A DNA stretch of 64,000 bases from Stieleria maiorica (lineage in GTDB: Bacteria > Planctomycetota > Planctomycetia > Pirellulales > Pirellulaceae), in NCBI RefSeq assembly GCF_008035925.1, contig NZ_CP036264.1, positions 2,662,443 to 2,726,442 on the forward strand. Reading direction: 5' to 3'. A program made the translations under genes and the position numbers. The notes beneath the pieces are model-generated. The model had not been told where the DNA came from. It ran no database searches and saw only the letters and a program-made list of their open reading frames with translations. Positions 1 through 7,750 of the stretch are shown piece after piece. Within the stretch, counting starts at the first letter, position 1, and each line of letters begins with the position of its first letter.

Positions 1-1245
1 ACGATCGTCGTCCTGGAAAACTTCCACCGGTTTCTGCAGTCCGCGGAGATCATCCAGGCCATCGCTCACCAGGTCATCACCGGCAAACAAACCCGGACGA
101 TTCTGGTCGTCCTGGCGCCGATGGTGCAGCTTCCGGTGGAGCTCGAAAAGCTGTTTGTCGTGATCGACCACGAATTGCCGAGCCGCCAGCAACTGCGTGA
201 GATCGCCGCGGCAATCGCCACCGAGCCGGGTGAACAGCCCGAGGAGGCACAATTCGAACGTGTTCTCGATGCGGCGACCGGACTGACCCGGTTTGAAGCG
301 GAAAACGCGTTTGCGCTGTCGCTGGTGCGAGACAACCGCCTGACCGCCGAAACCCTCTGGCAGCAGAAGTCTCAAATGCTGACCAAGGCGGGGACGCTGC
401 AGCTGTATCGCGGCAACGCGGATTTCAGTACGCTCGGTGGCCTGGCGTCGCTGAAAGCGTTCACGCGGCGGTCCCTGTTGCGATCGAATCAGGTCAACAA
501 GCTGGTTCGTCCCCGCGGCGTGTTGCTGTTGTCGCCGCCGGGCTGCGGCAAGAGCGAGTTCTGCAAAGCACTGGGGAAAGAAGTCGGTCGGCCCGTGTTG
601 CAACTGGACGTGGGCAGCCTGATGGGCTCGCTCGTCGGCCAATCCGAGGAACGTACGCGGCAAGCACTGCAGATCGTTGATGCGATGGCACCATGCGTGC
701 TCATGCTTGACGAAGCGGAAAAGGCGTTCTCGGGCGTCGGTGGATCAGGCAGCAACGACAGCGGCGTCTCATCGCGGATGTTCGGCACATTCTTGAGTTG
801 GCTCAACGATCACAAGTCCGACGTGTTCGTGGTTTGCACCAGCAACGACGCGTCAAAGCTGCCGCCGGAATTCAGCCGTAGCGAACGCTTCGACGGTGTC
901 TTTTTCGTCGACCTGCCGGGCCGCGAACAGAAAGACACGATCTGGTCGCTGTATCTGGAGCTGTTCGCTCTGGCACCCGATCAGCGAAAGCCTGCCGACG
1001 ACAACTGGACCGGCGCGGAAATCAGGGCGTGCTGCCGACTGGCGGCATTGCTCGATGTCCCCGTGGTCCAGGCCGCAAGCAACGTCGTCCCCGTGGCGGT
1101 CACTTCGGCGAAATCGATCGACAGGCTCCGTAAGTGGGCGTCGGGGCGCTGTCTGGACGCCGATCAGTCCGGCATCTACCAGCATCGCCCCAAACGCCGT
1201 GCGTCCCGGCGCGGCGTCTCCCGCAGCGAACCGTCGGAAAACTGA
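1..1245 (+). CDS. Ycf46-like AAA+ ATPase (5' end outside window)
   Basis: The reading frame is open to the left edge, so the true start lies before the window. The visible N-terminal part (a run of hydrophobic strands, then LPVELEK and a DHELPSR segment) resembles the N-terminal domain of Ycf46-type AAA ATPases. The AAA+ core follows. Walker A is SPPGCGKS (about nt 532-555). Walker B is CVLMLDEAEKAF (about nt 690-730). A sensor-1-like TSND and an arginine-bearing SRSERFDG segment come after. The C-terminus is basic. It heads the ubiquitin-like gene cluster on the same strand, so an unfoldase or remodelling role for modified targets is plausible but inferred. The AAA+ call is firm; the Ycf46 affinity is from recall of the family pattern. 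Confidence 0.85.
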   Translation, partial: TIVVLENFHRFLQSAEIIQAIAHQVITGKQTRTILVVLAPMVQLPVELEKLFVVIDHELPSRQQLREIAAAIATEPGEQPEEAQFERVLDAATGLTRFEAENAFALSLVRDNRLTAETLWQQKSQMLTKAGTLQLYRGNADFSTLGGLASLKAFTRRSLLRSNQVNKLVRPRGVLLLSPPGCGKSEFCKALGKEVGRPVLQLDVGSLMGSLVGQSEERTRQALQIVDAMAPCVLMLDEAEKAFSGVGGSGSNDSGVSSRMFGTFLSWLNDHKSDVFVVCTSNDASKLPPEFSRSERFDGVFFVDLPGREQKDTIWSLYLELFALAPDQRKPADDNWTGAEIRACCRLAALLDVPVVQAASNVVPVAVTSAKSIDRLRKWASGRCLDADQSGIYQHRPKRRASRRGVSRSEPSEN

Positions 1246-1273
1246 CCCGGATTGCAACTCCTTGTTTTTGCCC

Positions 1274-1302
1274 AACAGCCCCCGTCACCGCGGTGGGCTG
1301 TT
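1274..1302 (+). terminator. Hairpin after AAA gene
   Basis: Inverted repeat AACAGCCC / GGGCTGTT with a GC-rich loop, followed by TTTTCG, sits 28 nt after the ATPase stop. It has the form of an intrinsic terminator or attenuator. Other hairpins follow the later genes of this cluster, so the genes may be expressed as separate units. Confidence 0.5.
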
Positions 1303-1336
1303 TTCGTATCTACCCACCACCGAAGGAAATCATCTC

Positions 1337-2278
1337 ATGCAACAAACACTCGAAGACGCCCCCGCGGCAACAAGCGACCACGGCGGCAAACTTCGCACGA
1401 CGATGGCCGCGATGCGGTTGTCGTTCACTTGGTTCGGGACGCGTAAATCGCTGTCGTCCGAGCAGAAGGCCTTGGCGGCGGACACGTTCCATGCCGAAGG
1501 CAAGTACATCAGCGCTGGAAAAAAGCTGATCGACACCGGCGACGCGAGCTTTCGCGCCGTCACCTCGGTTCGCACCCAAGCGACGGCGTACTTCAAGGGC
1601 GCGACGTTGCCGTTCCCGGAACCGGGGATCCGGCTGGTTCCCCAAGCCTCGGTCGACCAGATCGATAGCCGGATGCAGGGCTTCCGGGACGAGTTGGCGG
1701 AAGCCGTCGCAGCCCTGGACGCTCGTTTTGACGAGCTGAAGTACGAAGCCCGGGATCGTCTCGGCGATCTGTACTGCGAGAGCGATTACCCAGACACTCT
1801 GCGGGGCTTGTTCGAGATCGGCTGGGAATTCCCCAGCGTGGAACCGCCCGACTACCTGCGTCGGCTCAATCCCGAGCTGTACCAGCAGGAATGTGACCGC
1901 GTCAAAAGCCGGTTCGACGAAGCGGTGCAATTGGCCGAGGCGGCGTTCATCGACGAACTCAACAAAATGGTCGAGCACCTCGCCGAAAGGCTGACCGGCA
2001 ACAATGACGGCAAGCCCAAGGTGTTCCGTGACTCCGCGATCGAGAACTTTGCCGAGTTCTTTGACCGGTTCCAGCGGCTCAACATCCGTTCCAACGAAGA
2101 GCTGGATCAGGTGGTCGATCGGGCTCGCCGAGTCATAGACGGTGTCGCACCGCAAACCTTGCGTGACAGCGAGTCGTTGCGTCAGCGGATCACCGGGCAG
2201 TTGGCTGCGGTGCAGTCGTCGTTGGATGGTCTGATGGTCGACCGCCCCCGTCGCAACATTCTGCGGCGGACGAAGTGA
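1337..2278 (+). CDS. Helical protein of Ub-like cluster, DUF3150-like
   Basis: 313 residues. The ATG at 1337 is chosen because AAGGAA lies 8-10 nt upstream; the frame is open further upstream, but that part overlaps the ATPase gene and its hairpin. The protein is strongly charged and predicted mostly helical. It has no signal peptide or membrane segment. A central segment with PFPEPGIRLVP, then MQGFRDELAEAVAALDARF, resembles phage-type DUF3150 proteins, which often accompany MoxR/AAA ATPases. Its position directly after an AAA+ gene suggests a partner of that ATPase. I do not recognise a catalytic motif. Real gene: confident. Family: tentative. Confidence 0.7.
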   Translation: MQQTLEDAPAATSDHGGKLRTTMAAMRLSFTWFGTRKSLSSEQKALAADTFHAEGKYISAGKKLIDTGDASFRAVTSVRTQATAYFKGATLPFPEPGIRLVPQASVDQIDSRMQGFRDELAEAVAALDARFDELKYEARDRLGDLYCESDYPDTLRGLFEIGWEFPSVEPPDYLRRLNPELYQQECDRVKSRFDEAVQLAEAAFIDELNKMVEHLAERLTGNNDGKPKVFRDSAIENFAEFFDRFQRLNIRSNEELDQVVDRARRVIDGVAPQTLRDSESLRQRITGQLAAVQSSLDGLMVDRPRRNILRRTK

Positions 2279-2283
2279 TCGGC

Positions 2284-2550
2284 ATGGAACTGATCGTCAC
2301 CCCGGGCGGCAACTGCCGCTGCGTCTACAGCGAGGACCTGGACCTGTCCGTCATCGGCAAATTATCAATCCAGCGCGGCTCTCACGTGGAGCCCGACCAA
2401 AACGGCCAATGGATGGCTGATCTGTCTCCTGTTGGCGGCCCCAGTCTTGGACCGTTCGCCAACCGTAGCGAGGCCCTGCGAGCGGAAGTCGCTTGGCTAC
2501 ACCAGCACTGGCTACAGCCCGCCCCGGCCGAAGCCTTCAAGACTGATTGA
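2284..2550 (+). CDS. Small conserved protein of Ub-like cluster
   Basis: 88 residues from ATG 2284 (a GTG at 2275 overlapping the previous stop is an alternative start). The stretch HVEPDQNGQWMADLSPVGGPSLGPF followed by SEALRAEVAWL reads like a small alpha/beta domain of the kind that often appears beside planctomycete and plasmid gene cassettes. No enzymatic motif is visible. It starts within a few bases of the upstream stop and ends just before a strong terminator, so it is probably translationally coupled to the helical protein. Function unknown. Confidence 0.65.
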   Translation: MELIVTPGGNCRCVYSEDLDLSVIGKLSIQRGSHVEPDQNGQWMADLSPVGGPSLGPFANRSEALRAEVAWLHQHWLQPAPAEAFKTD

Positions 2551-2570
2551 ATCGTTTGAGTCCTGTTTTG

Positions 2571-2617
2571 AAGCCCTTTCAGGTCAGCGCTGTCCGCTGA
2601 CCTGCGAGGGCTTTTTT
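2571..2617 (+). terminator. Strong intrinsic terminator
   Basis: Nested stem: AAGCCCT pairs with AGGGCTT on the outside and AGGTCAGCG with CGCTGACCT on the inside, followed directly by TTTTTTCGTTTCTT. It closes the unit of the ATPase, helical protein and small protein. Confidence 0.8.
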
Positions 2618-2651
2618 CGTTTCTTCCCCCACCTTTTGGAGAACCCTTCCG

Positions 2652-2858
2652 ATGCTTCAAGCAGACCTTTATCGCAGTGTTTCTCGTGCGACGGGAGAAA
2701 CCGTCGCCACCATCAAGCGTCTCGGCTTTCTGATCGCCGATCCCGACATCTCGATCAGCGACCCGGAAGCCGAGGATCTCGGCCCCCACGTCATCGACTG
2801 GGACGCATTTCATGCCGCACAGGATGACATCAATGCGGAGCTGTCTTTCGAGTTCTAG
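2652..2858 (+). CDS. Small acidic hypothetical protein
   Basis: 68 residues, ATG preceded by a TTTTGGAGAA ribosome site 10-12 nt upstream. The N-terminus (LQADLYRSVSRATGETVATIKRLGF) is helical. It is followed by an acidic tail rich in Asp and Glu with DWDAFHAAQDDINAELSFEF at the end. No known domain is recognised. It is bracketed by two terminators, so it seems to be expressed as its own transcript between the ATPase part and the conjugation part of the cluster. A small regulator or adaptor is possible; that is a guess. Confidence 0.65.
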   Translation: MLQADLYRSVSRATGETVATIKRLGFLIADPDISISDPEAEDLGPHVIDWDAFHAAQDDINAELSFEF

Positions 2859-2909
2859 GTGCCGTGGTTCGGGTTGCCATCGATCGCAACCACGAATCAA
2901 CGCCACCCG

Positions 2910-2957
2910 CGATGACCGGCGGTGCGCCCAGCGTGCCGCCGGTCATCGTTTCTTTCG
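2910..2957 (+). terminator. Intrinsic terminator before Ubl operon
   Basis: Perfect 13-bp stem CGATGACCGGCGG (2910-2922) / CCGCCGGTCATCG (2936-2948), then GTTTCTTTC. It lies after the 68-residue gene and about 85 nt before the Ubl start, separating the conjugation operon from upstream transcription. Confidence 0.75.
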
Positions 2958-3041
2958 CCGTGGCCGCCGCCGGGTTCGCATGACGCGAGACCGATCGGCC
3001 GTCACGGCACATTCCAATTCCACCCAGCGGAAATCCAAGCC

Positions 3042-3263
3042 ATGAAAGTCCTACTGATCAACAACGACGGAGCCGGCTTCGCCGACTACATCGACGTGCA
3101 AGACAACACTTCCGTCCAAGACCTGTTCAACCAACGCATCGGGGCTGCCCGGGAGTCGAATTATCTGATTCGAGTGAATCGTCTGCCGGTGCCCCGCGAT
3201 CAAATTCTGCAGGAAGGCGACCGCATCTCGATCACACCGACCAAGATCGAGGGAGCGTCGTGA
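3042..3263 (+). CDS. Ubiquitin-like beta-grasp modifier (MoaD/ThiS-like)
   Basis: 73 residues. The pattern [10 protein letters not shown], then a strand, then [10 protein letters not shown] (helix), [11 protein letters not shown], and a final [13 protein letters not shown] strand is the beta-grasp ubiquitin/MoaD layout, including the DxI.xxGDxI motif of that fold. It directly precedes E2-like, JAMM and E1-like genes, which sets its role as the protein modifier of a conjugation system. Unusually, it ends in Glu-Gly-Ala-Ser (residues 70-73) rather than Gly-Gly. It would either be trimmed to expose Gly71 or be activated on a non-canonical end. The start is ATG 3042 with a weak GCGGAAA upstream. 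The stop overlaps the GTG of the next gene by 4 nt (GTGA). Confidence 0.85.
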   Translation: MKVLLINNDGAGFADYIDVQDNTSVQDLFNQRIGAARESNYLIRVNRLPVPRDQILQEGDRISITPTKIEGAS

Positions 3264-4378
3264 TTCGGGAGTCAAACCCAGGGCACGCCACCGATGCGGA
3301 GCAAGCTGCTTGCAGGCGTGACCGTGGACTCGATCGCAAGCGTGCTCGAAAGCGGTACCAGATCGCACAGAAGGTTCTGGCGGCAGTTTGCAAAACCTCG
3401 CCACGGCGCCGACTGACGCCAGTCCCAACGGATTCCCTGCAGAGGATCCTGCGATTGCAGCGACTCGAACCGGTCGCCGTCTCACGCGGCTGGCTGCTCG
3501 CGGCAAATCGTCTGCATCGCGAACTCGCCAGGACGTTGAGGTCCCTTTGCGAGTCGATTGATCAATCACTGGTTTCGATGGCTGAAACCGTCGAGCCCGG
3601 CGTCCGCTGCGGAATGCTGGATCTCATCGGCGACTTGACCGCACTGGAAGCCGACTTCGAATCCGTCGAGCTGAACCTGAAGAACCGCACCGTCGGCGTA
3701 ACCACCGAACCGATCGAGCTGGAAGGCGTGCTGTTGGGACCGTTCAAGATCGAGTTGGAGATCCGCTACCTCGGTCAGTCCACTTCCTACCGCGTGATCG
3801 CGACAGATCCGCAGCCTGCGGTGAGCTGTGACTCAACCACACACCCCCACGTGCAGTCGGAAACGCTCTGCGAGGGCGATGGTCATCAACCGATCAAACA
3901 CGCTCTCGCCGACGGCCGTCTGTACGACTTCTTCCTGATCGTTCGTCAGATCCTGCAGACCTACAACCCCGACAGTGCCTACATCAGCCTCGGTGACTGG
4001 TTCGGCGTGGAATGCGGCGATTGTGGTGCGAACGTCGACGAAGACGACACATGCCGGTGTGATCGCTGCGGTCGCCGAACGTGCAGCGACTGTAGCTGCG
4101 GCTGTGAAGCGTGTGACGAGTCGTTCTGTCACGACTGCACATCGATTTGCGAGAGCTGCAGATCTTACTACTGCGACGGTTGCATGGAATCGTGCGACCG
4201 ATGCGGGGAATCTTTTTGCAAACACTGTTTAACGGAGAACCAATGCGATGATTGCCTTGACCAAGAAACGAACGAAGAGCGGTCGCAGGCGCCGACCAAG
4301 ACGCCGGCAGAAGCTGGGCAGGAGCCCAACCCTGCGGTTCAGCCCATACGCCTGGGCGAAACTAAAGTTCCTGCGTGA
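3260..4378 (+). CDS. E2-like ubiquitin-conjugating enzyme fused to RING-like zinc domain
   Basis: 372 residues, GTG start coupled to the Ubl stop. Residues 1-110 are basic and helical. Residues about 150-235 look like a UBC/E2 fold: strands [12 protein letters not shown] and YRVIATDP, then HPHV (195-198) followed by ETLCEGDG with Cys204, matching the HPN...CL catalytic block of E2 enzymes. Then comes [17 protein letters not shown]. Residues 252-332 contain about 20 cysteines in CxxC pairs with one or two His, a RING or treble-clef-like zinc module, as in E3 ligases. One polypeptide would therefore hold E2 and E3-like parts. The last 44 residues (131 nt) overlap the next gene in another frame. 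The E2 call rests on motif and context, not on an alignment. Confidence 0.75.
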   Translation: MIRESNPGHATDAEQAACRRDRGLDRKRARKRYQIAQKVLAAVCKTSPRRRLTPVPTDSLQRILRLQRLEPVAVSRGWLLAANRLHRELARTLRSLCESIDQSLVSMAETVEPGVRCGMLDLIGDLTALEADFESVELNLKNRTVGVTTEPIELEGVLLGPFKIELEIRYLGQSTSYRVIATDPQPAVSCDSTTHPHVQSETLCEGDGHQPIKHALADGRLYDFFLIVRQILQTYNPDSAYISLGDWFGVECGDCGANVDEDDTCRCDRCGRRTCSDCSCGCEACDESFCHDCTSICESCRSYYCDGCMESCDRCGESFCKHCLTENQCDDCLDQETNEERSQAPTKTPAEAGQEPNPAVQPIRLGETKVPA

Positions 4379-4952
4379 TCTCGGCGGTACTGAAGTCGGC
4401 GGATTCGGGATCAGCAACGCACACGACCTGCTGCTCGTCGAAGATGTGGTGATGATCGATCAGCTCTGCACACCGGTTACGGTCGAGTTTGACGACGCGT
4501 CGGTGGCCGACTTTTTCGATGACCAGGTCGACGAGGGGCGTTCCCCGGAGCAATTTGCCCGGATCTGGATCCACACCCATCCGGGCAGCTGTCCGTCTCC
4601 CAGTGGGACCGACGAAGAGACATTTGAACGCTGCTTCGGCTCGGCGGACTGGGCGGTGATGTTCATTTTGGCCCGGCACGGAGCCACGTACGGGCGTCTG
4701 AAGTTCAACACCGGCCCGGGAGTCGAAACGCAAGTGCGGCGGAAGATCGACTACTCGGCCCCCTTTGCCGCGGCCGATCACGACCTGTGGTCGACCGAAT
4801 ACGCTCGTCGCGTGACCGTGTTGGATCCGTTTGCGATGCGGCACAGCATGTTTCCGGACAGCAACCTCCGTGACTTTCGCCCGGATTCGCCGGACACGGG
4901 AGCGTCCTGGGAAGCCAGTCCCTGGCATGCCAGCGAGTGGGTTGCGTCATGA
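4248..4952 (+). CDS. JAMM/JAB metallo-isopeptidase
   Basis: 234 residues. All zinc-site elements are present: Glu49 (GGTEVGGFG), His109-Thr-His111, and Ser119-x2-Asp122 in the exact JAMM spacing HxH-x7-S-x2-D. In such operons this enzyme matures the Ubl or removes it from targets. The start ATG 4248 has GGAG 10 nt upstream inside the previous gene. It gives a very basic 20-residue leader (RRRRPRRR), and the core domain begins near residue 30. The 131-nt overlap with the E2-like gene is unusually long. The stop overlaps the E1 start as ATGA. The annotated start could be wrong, but no better in-frame start is obvious. Confidence 0.9.
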   Translation: MIALTKKRTKSGRRRRPRRRQKLGRSPTLRFSPYAWAKLKFLRDLGGTEVGGFGISNAHDLLLVEDVVMIDQLCTPVTVEFDDASVADFFDDQVDEGRSPEQFARIWIHTHPGSCPSPSGTDEETFERCFGSADWAVMFILARHGATYGRLKFNTGPGVETQVRRKIDYSAPFAAADHDLWSTEYARRVTVLDPFAMRHSMFPDSNLRDFRPDSPDTGASWEASPWHASEWVAS

Positions 4953-5605
4953 CCGGGCCAGCAGATCGCTTCACGCGGCAAGCAGGGCTTGTACCCCGAG
5001 AACGTCTCGCAGGACACACGATCACAGTCATCGGCGTCGGCGCCATCGGTCGCCAAGTCGCATTGCAACTCGCCTCAATCGGCGTACCACGGTTGCAATT
5101 GATCGATTTTGATCACGTTGAGCCGACCAACGTCACCACACAAGGTTACCGACACGACCAGATCGGCCAACCGAAGGTGGAAGCGATGGCTTGCGATCTT
5201 CGCTTGGTGGATCCGTTGGTCGACGTGGCCATCGTGAAGGACCGATTCCGACCACGACAGAGACACGGCAAGATCGTCGTTTCGTGTGTCGATTCAATTG
5301 CGTCACGAGCCGCTATCTGGCGTTGCCTGAAATCTCGCTGCGACTTGTGGATCGATGGTCGGATGCGCGGCGAAGTCGTTCGCGTGCTCGCGTCGGATGA
5401 TCCGACACACGACGAGCACTACGAAACGACGCTATTCTCCGCGTCCGAAGCCCACTCGGGCAGTTGCACCACCGCCAGCACCGTCTACGCCGCCAATCTC
5501 GCGGCATCGCTGATGGTCCATCAGCTGACACGCTGGCTCAGGGGCATTCCGGTCGAACGCGACCTGACCGTCAACCTTCTCGCATCGGAAATGATGCCCA
5601 CCTAG
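4949..5605 (+). CDS. ThiF/E1-like activating enzyme
   Basis: 218 residues from ATG 4949 (ATGA overlap with the JAMM stop). This is a Rossmann adenylation domain: GVGAIG at 29-34, acidic DFDHVE at 53-58, N61 and Q65, Lys76 in GQPKVEA, Asp115 in SCVDS, and a candidate thioester cysteine Cys173 in [10 protein letters not shown] before an [10 protein letters not shown] helix. The N-terminal RFTRQ contributes the usual arginine. The size is that of a single ThiF domain without extra domains. It would adenylate the Ubl C-terminus and pass it to the E2-like protein. It is the last of four overlapping genes (Ubl, E2-RING, JAMM, E1). Confidence 0.9.
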   Translation: MTGPADRFTRQAGLVPRERLAGHTITVIGVGAIGRQVALQLASIGVPRLQLIDFDHVEPTNVTTQGYRHDQIGQPKVEAMACDLRLVDPLVDVAIVKDRFRPRQRHGKIVVSCVDSIASRAAIWRCLKSRCDLWIDGRMRGEVVRVLASDDPTHDEHYETTLFSASEAHSGSCTTASTVYAANLAASLMVHQLTRWLRGIPVERDLTVNLLASEMMPT

Positions 5606-5652
5606 CGATCAATCTTCGTCGCTGAACTATTTACTCAAACCATGGAGCCCCC

Positions 5653-6063
5653 ATGAGACTATCAATCAGTGTCTCGGATTCGCCCTGTCGGGACGGAATC
5701 ACGACGACCTGCTCGGCTGAATTCCAGCTGGACAATTTCGACGCCGATGCGGAGTCACGGCTTCACCGAGTTACCCGTCACTGCGTCGACGCCGTTTCCG
5801 GGTGGGCGATTTCGCCCTCCGAGACAGTAGCACACAGCTCGGGCCGACGTGAACGTCACGACACATCCAGTTCGGCTGACGGCAGCCAACGCTTAGCAAC
5901 GGCAAACCAAGTCGCCGCCATCCGGGCGATTGCGCGCCGTAAAGGTGTGAATCTCGATCATCTGCTTCAAGACCGCATCGGGGTTGCCGACGTTTCGGCC
6001 CTCTCGATTCGTCAAGCCTCAAGCCTGATCGGCGAGCTGAAAGAATCCCGGGACGCCGCCTAA
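5653..6063 (+). CDS. Small protein with C-terminal ATxxQ..IARRKG motif
   Basis: 136 residues, ATG with GGAGCCCCC upstream. The N-terminal 60 residues look like a beta domain with no match I can name. The C-terminal 48 residues (ATANQVAAIRAIARRKGVN, then LLQDRIGV and LSIRQASSLIGEL) form a motif I have seen at the end of diverse phage, plasmid and DNA-processing proteins, where it behaves like a small DNA-binding module. It lies 47 nt after the E1 gene on the same strand, so it may be part of the same operon. Specific function unknown. Confidence 0.7.
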   Translation: MRLSISVSDSPCRDGITTTCSAEFQLDNFDADAESRLHRVTRHCVDAVSGWAISPSETVAHSSGRRERHDTSSSADGSQRLATANQVAAIRAIARRKGVNLDHLLQDRIGVADVSALSIRQASSLIGELKESRDAA

Positions 6064-6108
6064 CGTCTTCGCACTGCGTCCCACTCCTTCGCCGAAAGGA
6101 AATCAACC

Positions 6109-6360
6109 ATGGAACCAGTCCATATAGTCGTTTTCACGCTGGCACTGGCATTGACTGTCACGGCCTTGCTTTTGCTCCAGTCGAAAACACAGATTCGAGG
6201 ATTGCGTCAGATCCTGAATCATCTACTCCACAACCAACCCCGAAACCACGAGGAGGGCGATGAGAACAAATCTCGCCATGATCTCGGTAATCACGCTCAT
6301 GCCCCTGCTGCTGAGCGGATGCAAGCGCGAACCACCGGTTCTGACCGACCGTCAGGTTGA
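6109..6360 (+). CDS. Small single-pass membrane protein
   Basis: 83 residues. ATG preceded by GCCGAAAGGAAATC. Residues 4-23 form one hydrophobic helix (VVFTLALALTVTALLLL), followed by a basic and polar tail. The last 100 nt overlap the following lipoprotein gene in another frame. Small overlapping membrane protein and lipoprotein pairs resemble phage spanin or secretion accessory cassettes, but no lysis gene is nearby, so I assign no role. Confidence 0.55.
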   Translation: MEPVHIVVFTLALALTVTALLLLQSKTQIRGLRQILNHLLHNQPRNHEEGDENKSRHDLGNHAHAPAAERMQARTTGSDRPSG

Positions 6361-6685
6361 CCAAGTCTTCGATGCCCAGCAAAGGGTACTTGATCAGCAA
6401 GAAATCCTCAGTCAGGGCCGAGACGATCTGGAGTCGGACCGCCGACTCTGGTCCGAACGCGAACGCAGCGACCCGATCGTCGCCAAGTCCATCGAAGCGA
6501 CGGGCATCCTGCTCGCATGCTGCCTGCCGCTTGTATTAATCCTGTTGCTGCTCACAAAAAGCAAACGCGACGAGGTCGCCGAAGCGAGAGCCGATCCGGT
6601 ACTTGTCGAGATGCTCGCGACGGATTCTAAGCGTCTTCCGCAGGATTCACCGCGTTCAGATCAAGCAAACCTACCGGACTGCTAG
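6260..6685 (+). CDS. Lipoprotein with extra membrane helix
   Basis: 141 residues. Strong GAGGAGG site immediately before ATG 6260. The lipobox LLLSGC is at residues 16-21. It is followed by a charged helical region (QVDQVFDAQQRVLDQQEILSQ) and a second hydrophobic helix near 80-98 (GILLACCLPLVLILLLL). The start lies inside the preceding small membrane gene, so the two are embedded. Two membrane anchors on a 141-residue protein suggest a hairpin or a span across the periplasm. A terminator follows at 6706. Function unknown. Confidence 0.6.
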   Translation: MRTNLAMISVITLMPLLLSGCKREPPVLTDRQVDQVFDAQQRVLDQQEILSQGRDDLESDRRLWSERERSDPIVAKSIEATGILLACCLPLVLILLLLTKSKRDEVAEARADPVLVEMLATDSKRLPQDSPRSDQANLPDC

Positions 6686-6705
6686 TACCGATTGCCGACT
6701 ATGCA

Positions 6706-6738
6706 AAACACCTCGTCGGTTTGTCCGGCGGGGTGTTT
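6706..6738 (+). terminator. Intrinsic terminator
   Basis: AAACACC...CGG / CCG...GGTGTTT stem around a TTTGT loop, directly after the lipoprotein gene. Confidence 0.6.
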
Positions 6739-6809
6739 GGAGGAGAATCGGATTCAATCAAGCGACTCACATTTTTTTAGCCCCCAGACGGTCGGAGCAA
6801 ATCGCTCGG

Positions 6810-7082
6810 ATGGCTAATTCAAGCATTGCAAGCTGTCAGAGCAGAAGTATGCCGTTTGTGCTTGAGTTCACCGAAGCGGATTTGGACCGACCGTTGACCG
6901 AACCGGAGAAGGTCGCGTCGACTATGAGGGAGATGTTTGACGGCAAGACGCCGGTACGAACGAAGGATTTTGCCGACCGATTGGGACGCAACTACGGGAC
7001 GGTGCACCTGCACCGCGCTGCGCGATTGGGGCTGCTCAAGTGCGTCCCACGCAAGGGCTGGCTGCCAACGGCAGCCAAGTAG
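6810..7082 (+). CDS. Small helix-turn-helix-like protein
   Basis: 90 residues from ATG 6810 (GGAG 13 nt upstream); ATG 6849 is an alternative giving 77 residues. The stretch VRTKDFADRLGRNYGTVHLHRAARLGLLKC reads as a winged-helix or HTH unit with a recognition helix. It could be a small regulator of this gene cluster. No membrane or signal sequence. Confidence 0.5.
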   Translation: MANSSIASCQSRSMPFVLEFTEADLDRPLTEPEKVASTMREMFDGKTPVRTKDFADRLGRNYGTVHLHRAARLGLLKCVPRKGWLPTAAK

Positions 7083-7107
7083 CGAACCGAAGAAACCTCA
7101 TGGAACT

Positions 7108-7266
7108 ATGGAACGCTCGGACGAATTGCGCGAAGCCATCAACGCCTGGGCATCGGTCGTCATCGACATCTATGACAAGCTGAAGAAACGCCGTCAGTCG
7201 AGACCTGCGACGTCAAAAATACGTTGCCAAACGCCCCCCGACACAGCTCAGCAAAACCACCGGTAG
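7108..7266 (+). CDS. Possible 52-residue peptide
   Basis: The short ORF begins MERSDELREAINAWASVVID, an amphipathic helix, and then becomes basic. A GAAGAAACC stretch upstream is only a weak ribosome site. It converges with and slightly overlaps the HEPN gene on the other strand. Weakly supported. Confidence 0.25.
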   Translation: MERSDELREAINAWASVVIDIYDKLKKRRQSRPATSKIRCQTPPDTAQQNHR

Positions 7267-7748
7267 ATACCCCTTAGAATCGGATAGACCTTCTGCATGC
7301 GTGCAAGCGAGACCGAGGGTGCATCAAAAGCCAGCGTAGTCCGGGCAATATTGACATGTGCGGCCGTACGCCGTTGTTGCTGTAGAGCATTCAGCTCGCT
7401 TCGCAAAATGCTCAAAGATGCATCGGAATCGAGGTGGCGATCGAGTTTTTCGCAATGAGTAAGCCCGATGAGCTTAGCCATCATTACCAGGAAGTTGTTG
7501 TCGTAATTGAATCCGTGATTTTTTTTCACCGCATCGTCGACCAGATTCTGGAATTTCCCTGGAGATACTTTTCCTTTCATTGCTCGAAACGCGATGAGAT
7601 CGAACGATTCCTCAAGCCACCCGGCGAGTTCGAGAACTGCCAGCTTTGAATAGTAAATCGGCACATCGCTACTGGCGCCGGTCAAGCTTTCCGTGTACAG
7701 CCTGTTCAGTCTTTTGAGGTCTTTCTCGATGTGGGCTTTGACGATCAT
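7248..7748 (-). CDS. HEPN-family protein (MAE_28990/MAE_18760-like), partner of DUF262
   Basis: 166 residues, mostly helical. It has the HEPN fold signature R-x4-H in QQQRRTAAHVN near residue 130 and conserved aromatic helices before it (LELAGWLEESFDLIAF). HEPN proteins of this type are RNases commonly encoded next to DUF262 proteins in defence islands. Here the gene starts 2 nt after the stop of a DUF262 gene, as expected for a coupled pair. The HEPN gene itself looks intact, but its promoter and most of its partner were lost to the IS66 insertion. It may now be silent or unregulated. Confidence 0.75.
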   Translation of the reverse strand: MIVKAHIEKDLKRLNRLYTESLTGASSDVPIYYSKLAVLELAGWLEESFDLIAFRAMKGKVSPGKFQNLVDDAVKKNHGFNYDNNFLVMMAKLIGLTHCEKLDRHLDSDASLSILRSELNALQQQRRTAAHVNIARTTLAFDAPSVSLARMQKVYPILRGIYRWFC

Positions 7749-7750
7749 CG

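Noticed and set aside
896-1336. N-terminal extension of the 313-residue protein
   Set aside because: It overlaps the ATPase and a hairpin; the ATG at 1337 has the ribosome site.
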